NCBI RefSeq assembly: GCF_963675165.1
Contig: NC_087381.1
Span: 124,001 to 188,000 of the forward strand
Origin: Halichondria panicea
Taxonomy: Eukaryota > Porifera > Demospongiae > Suberitida > Halichondriidae
DNA length: 64,000 nt
Direction of reading: 5' to 3'
In this document: one piece after another, positions 41,601 to 57,847 of the stretch
Numbering within the stretch: the first letter of the stretch is position 1
Layout: each line of letters opens with the position of its first letter
The notes under the pieces: generated by a model
The model's database searches: none
What the model was told of the DNA's origin: nothing
The model's input: the letters and a program-made list of their open reading frames with translations, nothing else
Made by a program: the position numbers and the translations under genes

Positions 41601-44600
41601 AAGCCGAGGGGTGGTACGACCACAGGGAATGATAGTCGATACGTATCCATGGCGATGACCCCGTTACTCCAGACTGGACTAAGTTGACATGCTACTGACG
41701 CATCACTAGAGTTGGATACCTAGCGAGGAAAGGGGTGTGGTCTGTACCCATGGTAACAACGAGGAAAGTTATATACTTACCATAACTTTTGGAGAGTTGA
41801 CTGTGACTGTGACGAGTTGCTTGGCAACCTGAGGTAGAGGATTCACAAAACTCACAATTTTTGGTCCCTCAGTGACAGAAATAATTGACTCTTGGGGCAC
41901 TTGTTTCAACTCAAACTTCTCATTAGGTTCAAAAGTCATCTCCATGACAACATCGGGTGAGGGAGCGGTGTTTGTAGTGAGTGCTTTGAGAGCAGCGGAG
42001 ATGATACCTTGACAAGCAGTTATAGACGAAAGCATTCTGTACAAAGATAAATAATGACGGTACATTGCACACTTAAATATGCGCTCTACAGGTGAAATAT
42101 TGCAGTAGAATAATTTCATACGATGCTCTACATACGATGATGTCCACCATACGACTATATGGTATACGTACTTCTTTGCGTAGTCCACGACAACGTGATC
42201 TTTAGCCGTGCCAGTGATTCCATCGTGATGTTGGAATAGCCCCAGGTTTCGTCGAGCGCTTGTTAAATGTGAGGCCACACCCCTTAGCTTGCCGTCAACA
42301 GGAAGGTCATGTGACATGACTAGACTGTACATAACCTCGGCAGCTCGTAGGTATGCTTGCAACACTCTGTCCATGTTCTTATGGTAGGGACGTGAAGTGT
42401 AGTAGCCACTCCAATAATGGTCCGCCCTGAGGGGGGGGGGGGGGGGGTGGGGGGTGATATTGCATACTACTTCTTGAACGGCCGTAACTTCAGTTTTGGT
42501 GACCCAATTTCAATGATACTTTGGTTCTCTGAAAGCTTAAAAGGAGCTCTTTCATTTGGTATGCTCAAACCTAACATCATTATTTCGTCATATCACAAAT
42601 TTGTGAGTTGAAAATACCATTTTAAAGAGCTCCTTTTAAGCTTTCAGAAAATCAGAAAATTATTCAAATAGGATCATTTTAACAAAAGTTATGGCCATTC
42701 AAAAATGCTACACTAGACACATACATATGTACAGTCCCATGCATGCAATGTACGCGTGTACATACACACACCCCCACACACACACACACACACCCCACAC
42801 CCACCCACACACCTGTCAGCGTAGGTAAAGAAGTCCCCGGTGAGCATTGGTAGTCCATCAGGCACCAGACTGTTCCTTCTGTCAGGCGGACTAGTCGCAC
42901 GAAGAGCATCGAAATAATTCGACAATGTACCAAACTGTACGCTAGCGTGTAGCTCAGGGTGACTGTTAATATAGTCCATCAGCTTATAGTAGTTAGTGAA
43001 CTGGTGATCGATCTCCCGTTGGCTGTCCCATCGGAAGTCATCACCGAGTGGAGCTAAGACGATGTTGCTACGGTAGAGCTTGGACTTGAGCCGGTACTGG
43101 TTCAACAACATCTCCGCTCTGTATAGAGGAAGTATAATAGTGTTACAGTGTTAACTATTGCATGGGACTGTGTCTGGTGTACATGGCATCTTTGAACAGC
43201 CATAACTTGTGTTTTAACAATGATTTCCTGATTTCTGAAAGCTTAAAAAGAGTTCTTTAAAATGGAATGCTTATTGTAACTTTAGTATGACCAAATTCTC
43301 CATTTAAACAACCATGGGATATACCTTCCTTAGTGTGTGTGTGTGTGCTCACCTCTCCTTGACGTTGTCGTCGGTGATAGCCACGGGACTGACTTTCCAC
43401 GGACATTTTATACGCCCTCCAGGCAAACGAATAAAGTCAAACTGACAGCACACCTTAGGAGAGAGAAAGTCAACAATAACATCAGCCATCAGCCATGACG
43501 AGGTAACAGTATTCATCAAAAACTCATAATAATAAGAGCTTTGTACCTTTGGGTGTGGTCCACAGGTGTGAGGAACATCGTAGCTATAGAAGGGCATCAT
43601 GTGACACAGTATACCCGAGTCATAGCCGCCATCCCATTGCTGTAGCCAACCGAACTCTAGTTGACGGTTCAAAGCCAGTTGTTTCTTGACAGCATAGTGC
43701 ACTCGTTGTATGAGCATGGACTCCAACCCTGTCCCTTGTAGCAGGTACGGCATGGTTGCCGTGTAACCAAAGGGATCTATCGCCCAACCAGTGGAAGGCT
43801 TGATTCCTACGTGTAGAAATAATTATAATTATATGCTAATAATTGAAATTGTAACTATGCTAATGTAACGATTCTATAATTGTAATTGAGAAAGTAAATC
43901 CGAAGTACTTCAAAAAAGGGAAGGAAGAGAGGGAAGTAACAATGGAAGTCAGTACACTTACTTACCTGGGAGGTTCTTTGCCATCCATTGATGACCTTCT
44001 ATAAGCTGGTCCAACATGGCGAAGTAGTGAGTGTTGGCTTCATCGTTCATTACCCAGCCACCTGTCACTATCTCTATCTGACCACCCTCCACTAGCCTGA
44101 GGGGTAATGGAACACACCACACGTTAGATCCCACTGACTTGAGTGTGTGTTTAGCATACCGGGAACTAGGAGCTATAGTTCCCGGGAACTAGGAGCTATA
44201 GTTCTCGGTAACTATAGATTGCTTGAGGATACAAATGATGTAATGTTGCTAGCTCTAGTTACCCAAGGAAAAGTGGGATCTGGACTCAGATAACTCACTT
44301 CTTAAACTGCTCTCTCTTGGCGGGACTCTGTTCAGTCCACCAAAGGTCAAGGTACGATATCTCTGCCCATATGAACTTCTTCCTCTTATCTCCAGCTAGA
44401 CTGTCTGTCATGAGGTTGAGAATGTTCCGAGTCTGCGCACGATAATACTCCTCAAATGTCTTGATCCAACCTGTGCAGCGTGATATAATTCTAAAGAAAC
44501 AATCAAGTAAACCACGCTTTTTCAGAAAATGGAGCATTTGGGCCCGAAATAAATTCGCTGATTTACTAAGCTCACCATAATTATTCTAATAGCTATTATT

Positions 44601-45261
44601 ATTATAATAGTCACCGGGGTCATTGTGGGAGTGGGGTACAACGAACACTTGGAGGGGGTGCTCTATAAAGTCCTCCATTTTGTACGTGATGTCAAAGCCT
44701 TGATTCCAGCCGTTAGGGTTCGTGGGGTCATCAAATGCCAGCTGGTCAACCAACTCGCTCATCTGTAGCCATGGCAACAGCGATAAGTTATATAGTGACA
44801 CAGTGATATATAATTATAACGTACGGTGACATCGACATGATCTCCCGTTGGCTGTGCTGATGAAAATATACACTCAGGCAGATTTTCCGGAAACACGATA
44901 ATTTCGTCAGGCTCGTTTGATTCTTTCACTATTACATGTGGTTGCTGCGATTTGATTGGACCGTCCTGATGACGCGGTGACGGCTGCTGTTGTAATGCTT
45001 CATTTTCCTTCTTTGCAACCTCCTCCACGGGTGAATGTCGTGACGGCTAGAGGGTGAGAAATTAGTCGTTTAATAATTCTAATCATGAAAACTCACCACA
45101 ACAATTCGTCTAATATCGCCATTCACGTTATTCGATGGTTTAGAGTATTGGTGATAGAGTAGCAACGCTCCCAGGAGTGTCACACACACTATCACCAGCG
45201 AGACACCTTTCCTCAGAGCTAGTCTTCGCACCAGTAGCCGTGCACAACTGCCTAGTACCAT
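38700..45261 (-). CDS. MAN2A: Golgi alpha-mannosidase II (GH38)
   Basis: Large multi-exon gene; ATG at 45,259-45,261, stop at 38,700-38,702. The N-terminus is type II: short cytosolic part, then span [17 protein letters not shown]. The stem exon follows (44,825-45,046), then the GH38 catalytic domain with HSHNDPG|W split by an intron (about 44,615), [20 protein letters not shown], the nucleophile motif GWAIDPFGY (about 43,780), [17 protein letters not shown] and the C-terminal beta-sandwich exons to [12 protein letters not shown]. Zinc-binding His-Asp and the nucleophile Asp are present. The enzyme trims GlcNAcMan5 in the medial Golgi during complex N-glycan synthesis. Introns carry foldback repeats (42.47, 43.19 kb) and a 0.7-kb array (39.68-40.40 kb). 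Start codons of MAN2A and AP3S are 236 bp apart. Confidence 0.93.
39683..40400. repeat. Array of ~0.3-kb foldback repeats in a MAN2A intron
   Basis: Two full and one partial unit. Each holds TTGGATCCACGGNATTCAAG, TTATGGCAGCTGAAAGAATC, CAGCCTTAACTTGAGTACCG, GATGTGTTGCAATCCAAAAT, TTTTTCGGCCTTGGACCATG and AAGCTTTCAGAAAATCCTAA. The two halves of a unit are inverse to each other (GGATC-ACGG-ATTCAAGTTA versus TTAACTTGAGTACCGTTGATCC). The same unit forms the array at 55.2-56.3 kb. Confidence 0.85.
42470..42715. repeat. Foldback repeat in a MAN2A intron
   Basis: Inverted arms: GGCCGTAACTTCAGTTTTGG...CTCTGAAAGCTTAAAAGGAG on the left and CTCCTTTTAAGCTTTCAGAA...AAAGTTATGGCCATTCAAA on the right. A run of about 15 G lies just before it (42,430). 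A partial relative is at 43,186-43,310. Confidence 0.75.
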
Positions 45262-45497
45262 CTCTCTGGAGGAGTATTGATGCACTCACAGCATAGATAC
45301 CAGTATCTCACACACCCTATTAGACTCTCCTATAGGGGGCGGCGACACACTGAGACCGTTAATAGCCGCCCTCAAAAGTAAAAATCTTCAATATTACTTA
45401 TCTAAGATAGTGAAAGTAGTCCCATGATCAACACTGGGCATTAATTGGAATAAAATTGAAGGATCTAGGAAGAAGCTGTAGCACTGTTTTGTTCAAG

Positions 45498-46738
45498 ATG
45501 ATCAAGGCTATTTTGGTGTTCAACAATCAGGGGAAACCTAGAATATCAAAGTTCTACACTTACTACGTGAGTATAAACCGAGTCATGTAGCTATTGACAA
45601 AACACACACACGTACACAGAATGAAGACGAGCAGCAGGCTATCATCAAGGAAGTCTATCATCTGGTCTCTAGGAGAGATGATAATATCTGCAACTTCTTA
45701 GAGGGGTCTTCGTAAGTAACTCCGTGAACAGTACGATAATTATTTCACGTACGTACACATGCAGTAAACTTGGGGGAGGTGATTTCCGGCTCATCTACCG
45801 TCATTATGCCACTCTCTATTTCGTATTCTGTGTGGACTCTTGTGAGAGCGAGCTCGGAGTGCTCGACCTTATTCAGGTGAGTGTGTCCATATATGTTGAC
45901 CACACCCATCAACTACGCCCCTATCCTGTATATAGGTGTTTGTAGAGACTCTTGATCGCTGTTTTGAGAACGTGTGTGAGCTTGATCTCATCTTCCACAT
46001 GGACAAGGTGTGATGATTATTTATGACAATAATGGCTATATTATCTCGAGAGCCTGCAATTTGTGTTCAGATTGTTCAATTTAAGATGCGCTCTCAGAAT
46101 TAGCTTTCCAATGAGTATGCTTAGATACAAGTTCTGTGATATTGTAATTTTATGTACAAATCCAAATCCAGCAATTTAAAGGCTATAGCCTTGCTGGGTG
46201 ATAGGTTACCATAACCATAGCAACCTCAACGTTACGCTATGTATAATGGTACCACACACAGGTTCATAACATCATGAGTGAGATTTGCATTGGTGGGATG
46301 GTGCTGGAGACTAACATGAGCGAGATACTTGTCCATGTGGATGCTCAGACTAAACTGGAGAAGTCTGAGACCTCGCCCACCAGTGCCATTAAGGTGAGTA
46401 TGGAGGGATACTCCATATATATAGTAGACCTCTGTACATGCAGAGATGTGCCCACACTACCTACCACCTCTTAGGCCTAGTTCACTATACTGTGCGCTGA
46501 ATAAAAATAAAATAATTGATTTTGAACAGTATTCAATGCTTAAAATCAATGATTACATGTGTGTAGTTGTGTACTGAGTTACTACTGCCCTACCTTATTG
46601 CACACACGCTATTGTATACAGAGTACAATGTCGTCTGCTCCCAATAAAGCACTGTCTGCAGTCAAGAACATTCAGAACTCTGGTCTCAAGCTACCAAGTG
46701 CTAGCAGCCTCAAGCTGCCATCTTTTAAACTGCACTAG
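45498..46738 (+). CDS. AP3S: AP-3 complex sigma subunit
   Basis: Six frame-consistent exons: 45498-45566, 45620-45711, 45765-45876, 45936-46007, 46262-46393 and 46622-46738; 197 residues. The protein opens MIKAILVFNNQGKPRISKFY and carries LIYRHYATLYFVFCVD, SESELGVLDLIQVFVETLD, FENVCELDLIFHMDKVHNI and GGMVLETNMSEI, which distinguish AP3 sigma from the AP1, AP2 and AP4 small subunits. The last exon (LSAVKNIQNSGLKLPSASS...) corresponds to the AP3-specific C-terminal extension. AP3 sorts cargo from endosomes to lysosome-related organelles; sigma binds dileucine signals with delta. It is transcribed away from MAN2A with 236 bp between start codons. Confidence 0.95.
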
Positions 46739-47023
46739 TGTGTTTAGAAATAGATAGAAGTTTAGTTGCTTTGTATGTGTGTGTGTGCTCATGGTTTATA
46801 AAATTTCTCGAGGTACAAAAAACTTGGTATTATGCATGTGTACATAAACGATTATTACCAGCAAGTGTGCGTTAATTAGAACAGTGTATTTACCTGCTAC
46901 GAGCCCCGCCCCGTTCCTCTTGCGGTACTTGATATACACAATAAAAGCTGTACAAAAGGGAAGCTTTGTTCACACTACCTTACTCTCCCGACAGTCTCCT
47001 CCACCATACTAACACTCAGACAG

Positions 47024-47589
47024 ATGGCCAGCGACCCTACCGACCTACCTACAGCAGAGGCTGACTCCTTCGGTCCTCCCCACGCTCACGCTGTGTCTGG
47101 CTCCCTTCACCTCTGGATCATCCTGCCAGGGCTGGCCATATTGGTCCTCGTAGGTACGTGAGCTGGTGTTGTGCGCGGCTAGGAGTACAGTATAGTACAC
47201 TACAATATTAATACTACGTGTACTGCATGCTCTACCATAGATACAGTGGCTTTGGGGGGCAAGGTCATTTATATACACGAGTAGCCTTTGTACACGAGTA
47301 GCCTTTGTACACAAACTATTCATTTGGTAGTTGGCCTTTCTTCAGGAGTGGCCACTACGAGTGGTTCCACTGTAATTAGTGATTATTTTAGTTACTATAA
47401 ACTGCTATTGGGTGTCATTGTATTTGGGTGTCATTGTATTTCCTCGGCTCTTAATGTCGCTGCTTTACATATTCCTTCTCAGGATTCATGTTCTACAAGC
47501 TCATCCGGTCCCAGAACGACAGAGAGAGGAAGAAGCTGGAGAAGAAGAAGCTCAAGCAAGAAAAGAAGGAGAAAAAGAAATCAAAATAA
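47024..47589 (+). CDS. 78-residue single-pass membrane protein with lysine-rich tail
   Basis: Two exons, 47024-47153 and 47483-47589, joined in frame (phase 1). The protein starts MASDPTDLPTAEADSFGPPH with no signal peptide, has one membrane span (LHLWIILPGLAILVLVGFMF), then YKLIRSQNDRERKKLEKKKL and ends KKEKKKSK. Topology is probably N-out/C-in by the positive-inside rule, like many small integral membrane (SMIM-type) proteins. The basic tail is a predicted charged helix or coiled coil. I do not recognise a named family. Good exon junctions and a sensible length support a real gene. The intron contains a small CAGTGG...CCACTG inverted-repeat relic (47,243-47,372). Confidence 0.7.
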
Positions 47590-47788
47590 TCTTTTATAGC
47601 TATGGACAATAGGAAAAATCATCTTTTATTTTTGGCTGTAGACGATATTTACAACTAGGTATTACCTTCACTATTTGTAAACATGACCCACCACATGTTT
47701 AAAATTTACATTACTATGGCAACAAGAAGACGATACAAAAATGTGTAGGATAAACACAATATTGTATAGAATATACACATCAATTTGA

Positions 47789-49430
47789 CTAGACGACATG
47801 TCCGGGCACAATCTTATATAGTCCGATGAGAGAGGAGAGTGTTCCTAGAAGCCCCACCCAGAACAAGGGGAGTTTCCCTGACCACAACACGCCCTCTGGT
47901 AACCAGTGCACAGCATTCACGAAGTCCGACAACGATTGAATAATAGAGAGAAGGATATGAAACCTTCGAGCCATAAGCACTTGCATCTGAGGAGTCCTCC
48001 CAACATATTGTCGTTGATCAGAAAATGTTACTTGTTTTTCCATCGAATTTGAACTCTTTTCTTGTCTCCAGAGCAACTCCATTTCTTGATTTATGCTCAT
48101 AAGGGCTGTTGTAGATTGTAGGGCGCTAATTAGTAGGGGTAGCCCCCATAGCACCATGGCGATCATCCACAATGAGGTAGACTTCCCAGTGACCAACTTG
48201 TTGTCTACTAACCAGGCCATGTGTTCAGTAGGGTAATAGAGGAGTCCACATAATACGGAGAAGAGTTCAGCTAGCTTAGCAGGTAGTGACACATCCTGCA
48301 TGTATGAGTGGAAGAAATAATACAGTGGAACCCTCTTAATGACCACAATCACTGAAGAAACAATATAAAGCCAGATCCCAAATGAACAGTTTGTGTACAT
48401 ACAAAACAAACCCTCAACAAAGGCCACTTCTGTATAATAGCCAAAACTGTGTTCCCCTATGATGTCCGTTATGGAGGGAGGAGTTTCACATTATAATAAA
48501 TGTACCTTGCCACCACTTTAAACATGAGGACCTAAATACTGTACACTTCTATTGTATACCTTCATAAGTTTGATGCTCCTCCATGTTTTGAGTGTGTGTG
48601 CCAGTGCCGGGAGGTCATCAAGGAAACGAGAGATGATTCTCATGTTCGCCAGTGAGCTGTACAGAGTGGCCATCTTGAGTGAAAGTGCAGGGTGGGAGGT
48701 CTCCGTTAGACCTCCCACGAGAGCAGAGGAAAACTGCATGTAAAAAAAGATGATACATTCTAGCTCGTATCAAAGGGGGGTACAGTTATAGAAAAATCAA
48801 GATACCACGTACTGCACAAAGATACCTTATAGAAGACAATGAACAACAGTTCAGCATTATTAACAAGTCTATGCATACAGCAAAGGAAATAGCCAGAAGC
48901 TGTTAGTTTCCTGTATTAATAAAACTATGGAAGAAAAATGTGCATACAACAGAACATGTTGGTACGAAAGAATAAAAGAAAGGCTCTTTCAAAAATCAGT
49001 TAATTAAAAACTGAGTTTTAAAAGAGACTTTCTTTTTTTTCATCTGGTTTAAATGTAATGTTGTAGAGTTCCAGTATTCGTAGTGAAGGCCCCTATAATT
49101 ATCCTTGTACTTTTTCTTATTATTGATGATAAATCGAAAATTTTTTTGCTACTGACAGGAATCACCAACCGATCTATAAGCAGACCGCCTTAACCACTTG
49201 GCCAACCGACGGCCACAATGTTCCCCACAATGATTGGATGTTGCGCCACCTCACGTTGTTACGCCAGTGTGGTTATTAAAGTATGATATCGTGCAGTAAG
49301 CATGCACGTACGTGGTTTCATTCGGGTACATGGTTCTGACAGTGACACGTACCTGAACTGTTCTAAGCACTTGATTCCTGCACCAGTAGTTCTCCAGGAA
49401 GGCACACACTTCCTGCAACATGGCAGCCAT
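47789..49430 (-). CDS. PEX11G: Peroxisomal membrane protein 11C (PEX11 gamma)
   Basis: Three frame-consistent exons: 49353-49430, 48560-48733 and 47789-48295; 252 residues. Recognised by ISRFLDDLPALAHT near residue 60, LYYPTEHMAWLVD after it, and LSDFVNAVHWLPEGVLWSGK with LFWVGLLGTLSSLIGLY at the C-terminus, which are the family's conserved blocks. PEX11 proteins insert an amphipathic helix into the peroxisomal membrane to elongate and divide peroxisomes; gamma is one of the animal paralogues. Several hydrophobic segments are visible. The ATG at 49,428-49,430 gives MAAMLQEVCAFLENYW; its start is 528 bp from the divergent ceramide synthase start. The second intron holds a mariner-like inverted-repeat relic (48,322-48,490). 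Confidence 0.9.
49150..49217 (-). repeat. tRNA-like SINE head or tRNA pseudogene
   Basis: On the minus strand the segment reads GGTTGGCCAAGTGGTTAAGG, a good tRNA A-box/D-arm, then a plausible anticodon stem (GGTCT/AGATC), then GGTTGGTGATTCCTGTC in place of the B box, followed by an A-run. The anticodon loop is too short and the acceptor stem is not closed, so this is not a working tRNA. It lies in the first PEX11G intron. Confidence 0.4.
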
Positions 49431-49958
49431 TCCTTACAGCCTCTGGGTACAGCCCTCTGTGTACGTGTGTGTAGCAGGTCAACACCAGTACCGGCCTCAG
49501 AAGGGGGTGGGGCTGAAGGCCGATCGACACACCTCCAAATAGGTGTGGCTCTCAGCGTTCAATTTAAAGAGGGCGTGACTGATCAGTTGTAATAAGGGGG
49601 TGTGCCCGACCGCATGGTTGGTTAATAAAGGGGCGTGGGGGGCTATTGAGGTGTGGCATTTGGTTTTATCAGCAGATTTCAGTTTTGGGCGAGCCTTTCA
49701 ATTACAACATCTGCACGTACGTACACGCTACTGTCTGGTGTCTCTGCGAGCTACAGCTAGCTACGGCATAAAAGTGAGTTGCAATCAGCATGCTCTTGCT
49801 ACTATTTCCTTGTACTTTCACTCATGCTCGAGCTCACCGCATGCTTTAATAATCATGCTTGATACTACTACTAATCTTGTTTGCTACCACAAGCATGCAT
49901 CTTGTATAAATTCCTATAGAAAATACACATTTTGATTATTTTCCCCCTTACAGAAGAG
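49431..49958. promoter_or_regulatory. Divergent promoter region of PEX11G and ceramide synthase
   Basis: Spacer between two opposite start codons. A likely 5' UTR exon of the synthase ends near 49,770 (GGCATAAAAGTGAG) and its acceptor is at 49,951-49,953. No other gene seen. Promoter role is inferred from layout. Confidence 0.45.
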
Positions 49959-51296
49959 ATGGCTCAGCTATGGCAAGATTTTCTAGATGCCCCGGGCTAT
50001 TTAAACCATTCGCCGTGGTTTCCCAATCCACTCATAGCAGGTCGAGACATGGCTATCTCAGGTTACACTGAGACCATGAACCGGCTTCCCTGGCGAGGGT
50101 TGGGGGTGTGGCTTGATGAGACTGTGGAGTGGGTGGACAGAAGTGTTGTGTTTGAGTTATCTTGTATTACGATGCCGCTGTTCATTGCCGTATTCCTCAC
50201 GATGCTCCGACTATTCCTGAACTGGGCTCTGTTCACGGTAAGCGTGGGTGTGTGTGTGTGATGATCTTCATTGAAATGTTTACAACCCTTTTGACCTCAA
50301 TAAATCAAAATGCAAACCTTATTAGTGACGAAACTTTAACCACTTCAATGTACACAGTCAACCACACTAAGGCACACCTAAAGGTCATTTGGCTTTTTTG
50401 TTTTTAGAATTTTAATTTCAAGTGAAGCGGGTATTACAAATATTCTACTAATCTTTTCATGTACACAAAATTCAATTTGGTGTGTCCAAGCTACTCAAAC
50501 TTGACCTCCCCCCCCCACACACACACACAGCGTATTCCAGTGTGGTTCAATCTCTCAAAGGATGGGCGGGAAAAGATGCCGGAGAGTTTGTGGAAGGGTT
50601 GCTTCTATACAGTGACCTGGGTGTGGGCGTGCTATATCATCTCCTCAGGGGAACATAACTACTTCTTTGATCTACGTAGCCAGTGGAACAGTAAGTGTGT
50701 GTGATGTGTGGGTTGTGTGTGTGGGGGCGGGTGTACCAGGGGGATGTTGGAATTTTAAATATATGCATTTTTGTGGGTGTAATGTGATTAATAGCGCTCG
50801 TGCTAACTCCCACCGATGACAGAGGTGTGAGAGCAGATCTCAGTGTTGATAATGACCTGATAACACCACCAAACACACTGACACGCCTTTATTGGCTAAT
50901 AGCACTAAGTTATTCGACTCTGTTGACACTGCACTGTGTTGATGTACTGCATATGTGTGCTTACTATTCATTGTAGCAGGTGATTCATTAGTTTCAATAC
51001 GACATCATTTCGACATCATTTCCTTATAATATAATAATTTACATCATATTAACAGAAACTAATTGACCCCCCTCCTACCCTCCACCTCTATTACCCCCCC
51101 TCTTACCCCCCACAGACTGGCAGCCGGGTATATCAGTGGACGAGGCTCAGTATTGGTTGTATATGTTTCAGATGGGCTTCTACCTTCACTGTTGCTATGC
51201 TACTATTTATCTGGAGACAATACGTCGTGACTTCGTTGTACTCATGCTCCATCATATTCTCACTCTCGGCCTACTCTTGTTCTCCTATATAGTCAG

Positions 51297-51331
<35 letters not shown>

Positions 51332-52331
51332 GGTGGGTGTGGGTGGATGAGTGTGTGGTGTGGTGTGGGTGGGTACACACATGTACGTTTGTATACTATA
51401 TCTTATATATCTCCATGACTACCCGTAGGTTCCATCTGATTGGTCTGTTGGTGCTATTCGTACAGGACATTGGCGATGTTGCTCTAGAGTTCTCTAAATG
51501 CATGATATACTTCAAAGACCGTAATGGCCGCACTTACTATTGGCCTGAGCTTATAGCCAATATGGGCTTTGGCTTCTTCACCATTCAACAGTAAGTCACA
51601 TGACTAGAGGGAGCGTATCACATGACTAGCGATTCATTGTAGTGGGTGTAATGAGTACGAGGACAAGTGGTGTTTAATTCATTGTTGCTTTATACAATGT
51701 ATATACTATTGTAAATACAAGGCATGCATATTAATTAGAATTATCACCAATTATCAGCTTGATCCCAAGACGACACATGTGCATATCTTAGAGCTTGCTA
51801 TAAACAGCTTAACCACACCCACTTCCACCGTGTGCAGTGTTTTGTTTCGGCTCTACTGGTACCCCACGAAGGTCATCTATTCTGCCGTCTATGTTGGACC
51901 CACCGTGTTCAAGGGGGGGCCCTGGTTTCTTGTGTTCCTGCCTATGCTCTGGGGACTGTACGCCATGCAGGTGGGTGTGGCTGGTGGGTGTGGCTTAGGG
52001 ATACTATTATTTATTATTACTAGAAGAAGATTACTACTCTTTCATTTGATGCTCAGTATCCATTGTGTGGGTTGGAATCTTTGAACGGCCATAACTTGTG
52101 TTGCAATGATACAATTTCAATGATTTTCTGAAAGTTTAAAAAGAGACTTAATAATACCAGCCACTTTCCCTGCAGGTTTACTGGTTCAGGTTTATTATGC
52201 GTCTGCTCTGGAAGATCGTTGTCAAGGGCGAGGAGTTAGCTGACACTCGAGAATTTGAAGAAAAGGGCGGGGATGGAGAGGTCAAAAATGGAGGTCCAAA
52301 GAAAAACAAGAAGCAGAAGAAAGAACAATAG
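49959..52331 (+). CDS. CERS: Ceramide synthase (TLC domain, CERS1-like)
   Basis: Six frame-consistent exons: 49959-50237, 50531-50690, 51116-51296, 51429-51590, 51838-51970 and 52176-52331; 356 residues. The Lag1 signature is complete: LMLHHILTLGLLLFSY with the catalytic His pair, then FVQDIGDVALEFSK with the two Asp, in the region of several membrane spans. FRLYWYPTKVIYS and the charged C-terminal tail (GGPKKNKKQKKEQ) also fit. No homeobox-like domain is present between the first span and the TLC domain, which points to the CERS1 branch. The enzyme N-acylates sphingoid bases in the ER; the lysine-rich tail could serve as ER retention. The last intron carries a piece of the AAGCTTTCAGA foldback repeat (52,070-52,150). 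Confidence 0.93.
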
Positions 52332-52627
52332 TGTATCCAAAATAGTGTCCGAAAAAGGAACTTTTATCATAATAATAAGTGACTGTCTAGAAGAAGTGCT
52401 ATTTTTTGGCAACAATTAAATTACATGTGTGCTTGCTTAATTCTATTCTCCTCTACAGTGTTATATCGATGATCTTCAACTTGAGACATGTTTGATAAAA
52501 TTATACTAATTATCAACCAGGGGAAATCTATAAAAATACGTTGTACGTACAGTACATAATTATAGTAATTACATTATTATCAAGAAATGAATTATAACAG
52601 TGTATGATTTAAAACACACAATGCTAT

Positions 52628-54221
52628 CTATCTCTTAATTGGAGGTAAAAGATCGTGTTTTTTTCTAGTACCACGATTACTACCCTTGCCGGTCTCTATG
52701 AGGTTATCGGTAGTTGACCTTGGACCTTCTAGCGGCTCTAACGCTCCGCTATGGTAGCACCCACCGCGAGGATTCTTGCTCAGAAACGACTTTCGTCTCG
52801 AGAGGTAGCTCGAGGAGTACAGATCGCTCTTTGTGGTGAAAAAAGCCGTTTTAGAATTATGTGACGGTGGTTTTGCAGGTACTGGCCGTCCAAGCGCATA
52901 GCCAGGGGTTCGTGTTGCCTTGGTTACGGCTTGGGGTACGGAAAACATTGAATTGCCACTGCCGGGTAGAGATCCAAACATTGACTTTGCGGGTTGCGAT
53001 GATGTTAGATCCGGGAGCCTGTCATTGTCATCTATGCTATTTCGCCTCAGGCTAAACACATTTGGAGATTTGCTGCCATCCAAGAGCTCATTGGTCGCTA
53101 TATAATCAGTCAGAGTTCTAATACCTTTCATTTGTCGTTGTCGTCTGTACAACATTTTTTTCTGTATTGATGGAGATAGAAACGCTAATTTGTCCTCGCT
53201 GTGAAATCCCGATACTTTCATCCATTCTTCAGCCGTCATGAACTGATCGAGATCACGTATAGTAGGTGAAGCCCCGCCCTCCAGTACGAGTATCCTAGCA
53301 ACCTCCAGGTGGCCCTCCTGACAAGCTGCAAGCAGTGGAGTCAATCCCTGCACATTCTGTTGGTCGATATCAGCACCCTGCCGTTTGAATACTCCCACAA
53401 GTGTTCGTACTAATACATCGTTTCCACGGATTGCAGCGTAGTAGAGAGCATTGTTACCGTCTGCATCGAGGAGCTGTACACTGCACTTGCACTGCAGTAG
53501 ACACTCGATAATGACATCATCCTCCAGTTGAACTGCAGACATTAGCGGAGTTCTCCCTCGCAAGTCCTGCAAGTATATGAGGAGAGGGGGTGGATTATGC
53601 TAGCCGACATAATAGGTATACATTTTAGACCCGAAAGCACAAGAGAAAAAAGCAAATATTATACCCTATACAGGATTTACTGCATGCCATATATGGGTAT
53701 CTCATACACGCACAAATTGGTGGATAATGATCTCTTTGGCATTATTCTATATAACAGAGAATAGAATGGAGCCATTCAGTCATTACTTGTAACTTGTGCG
53801 ATGACATGGGGTACGAATAATAGGCAATTTGAAGAAGAAAAAACTAAATAGGCCAACAGTTAGAGAACAAAAGAATAGAATAATAGGCAATGCATAATCC
53901 ACGTACCTGCAGGTTTGGGTCTGCTCCTCGTCGTAGCAACAGCTCTACAATATCTTTCCTGACCCCCTCCTCCAATATGGTGCAGGCTAGCATGAGTGGA
54001 GTCTGTCCATGATCGTTGGTGTGGTTGGGATTGGCTCGAGAGTCCAGTAATCTCTTGATCACTCGTATCTTGCCCTGGCTGACTGCATCCAGGAGCTGTG
54101 AGTCGTGGTTGACTTGATGGATGGTGGTGGCCTTAGGATGCTTGGATTTACGCTTCTTGCTGTGTTTTATCGGACGCTCTGATGGCTCCTCATTGTCCAG
54201 TGAGTGGGTGGAGAGTGGCAT
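52628..54221 (-). CDS. Ankyrin-repeat protein (ANKRD34-like)
   Basis: Two exons, 53907-54221 and 52628-53566, joined in phase 0; 417 residues. Residues 1-35 are charged (KHSKKRKSKHPK, a likely nuclear localisation signal). Five ankyrin-type repeats cover about 40-215: QLLDAVSQGKIRVIKRLLDS, GQTPLMLACTI...GADPNLQ, GRTPLMSAVQ, GNNALYYAAI and GLTPLLAACQEGHLEVARIL. The last 190 residues are Ser/Pro/Arg-rich and probably disordered, ending KKHDLLPPIKR. The first two repeats resemble ANKRD34 proteins, but repeats of this kind are hard to assign and I give no symbol. It faces SQOR divergently, 352 bp between start codons. Confidence 0.75.
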
Positions 54222-54573
54222 CTGTGTGGAGTGTGTGTGGGTGGGTGGCTAACTTGATAAAATAAAGTGCAAATAGATGTAACACATAGCTAGACTAGAC
54301 CTAGGCTATGCTTTATTTTAAAGCTCTAAATAGCTAGCTAGGAGCATTCTGCATATGCAAGATAGGAGGTAGCTTACCATAATTGCTGGTGCGGAGCTAT
54401 AGCAACTTGGACAGCCTCAGGACACACACACACACACACACACATAAAGGGGGGTGGGGCTGTAGGAGCTCCTGAAATAATAGCATGACAATCAAACGAC
54501 CTCTGTACTGTACTCCTACATACACCAAGGTTGTGTGTATTCATTGTATAGCTAGCTGGAGTGAGTTATCATC

Positions 54574-57847
<3,274 letters not shown>

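Noticed and set aside
49150-49217. Functional tRNA gene
   Set aside because: A-box is good but the B box, anticodon loop and acceptor stem are defective.
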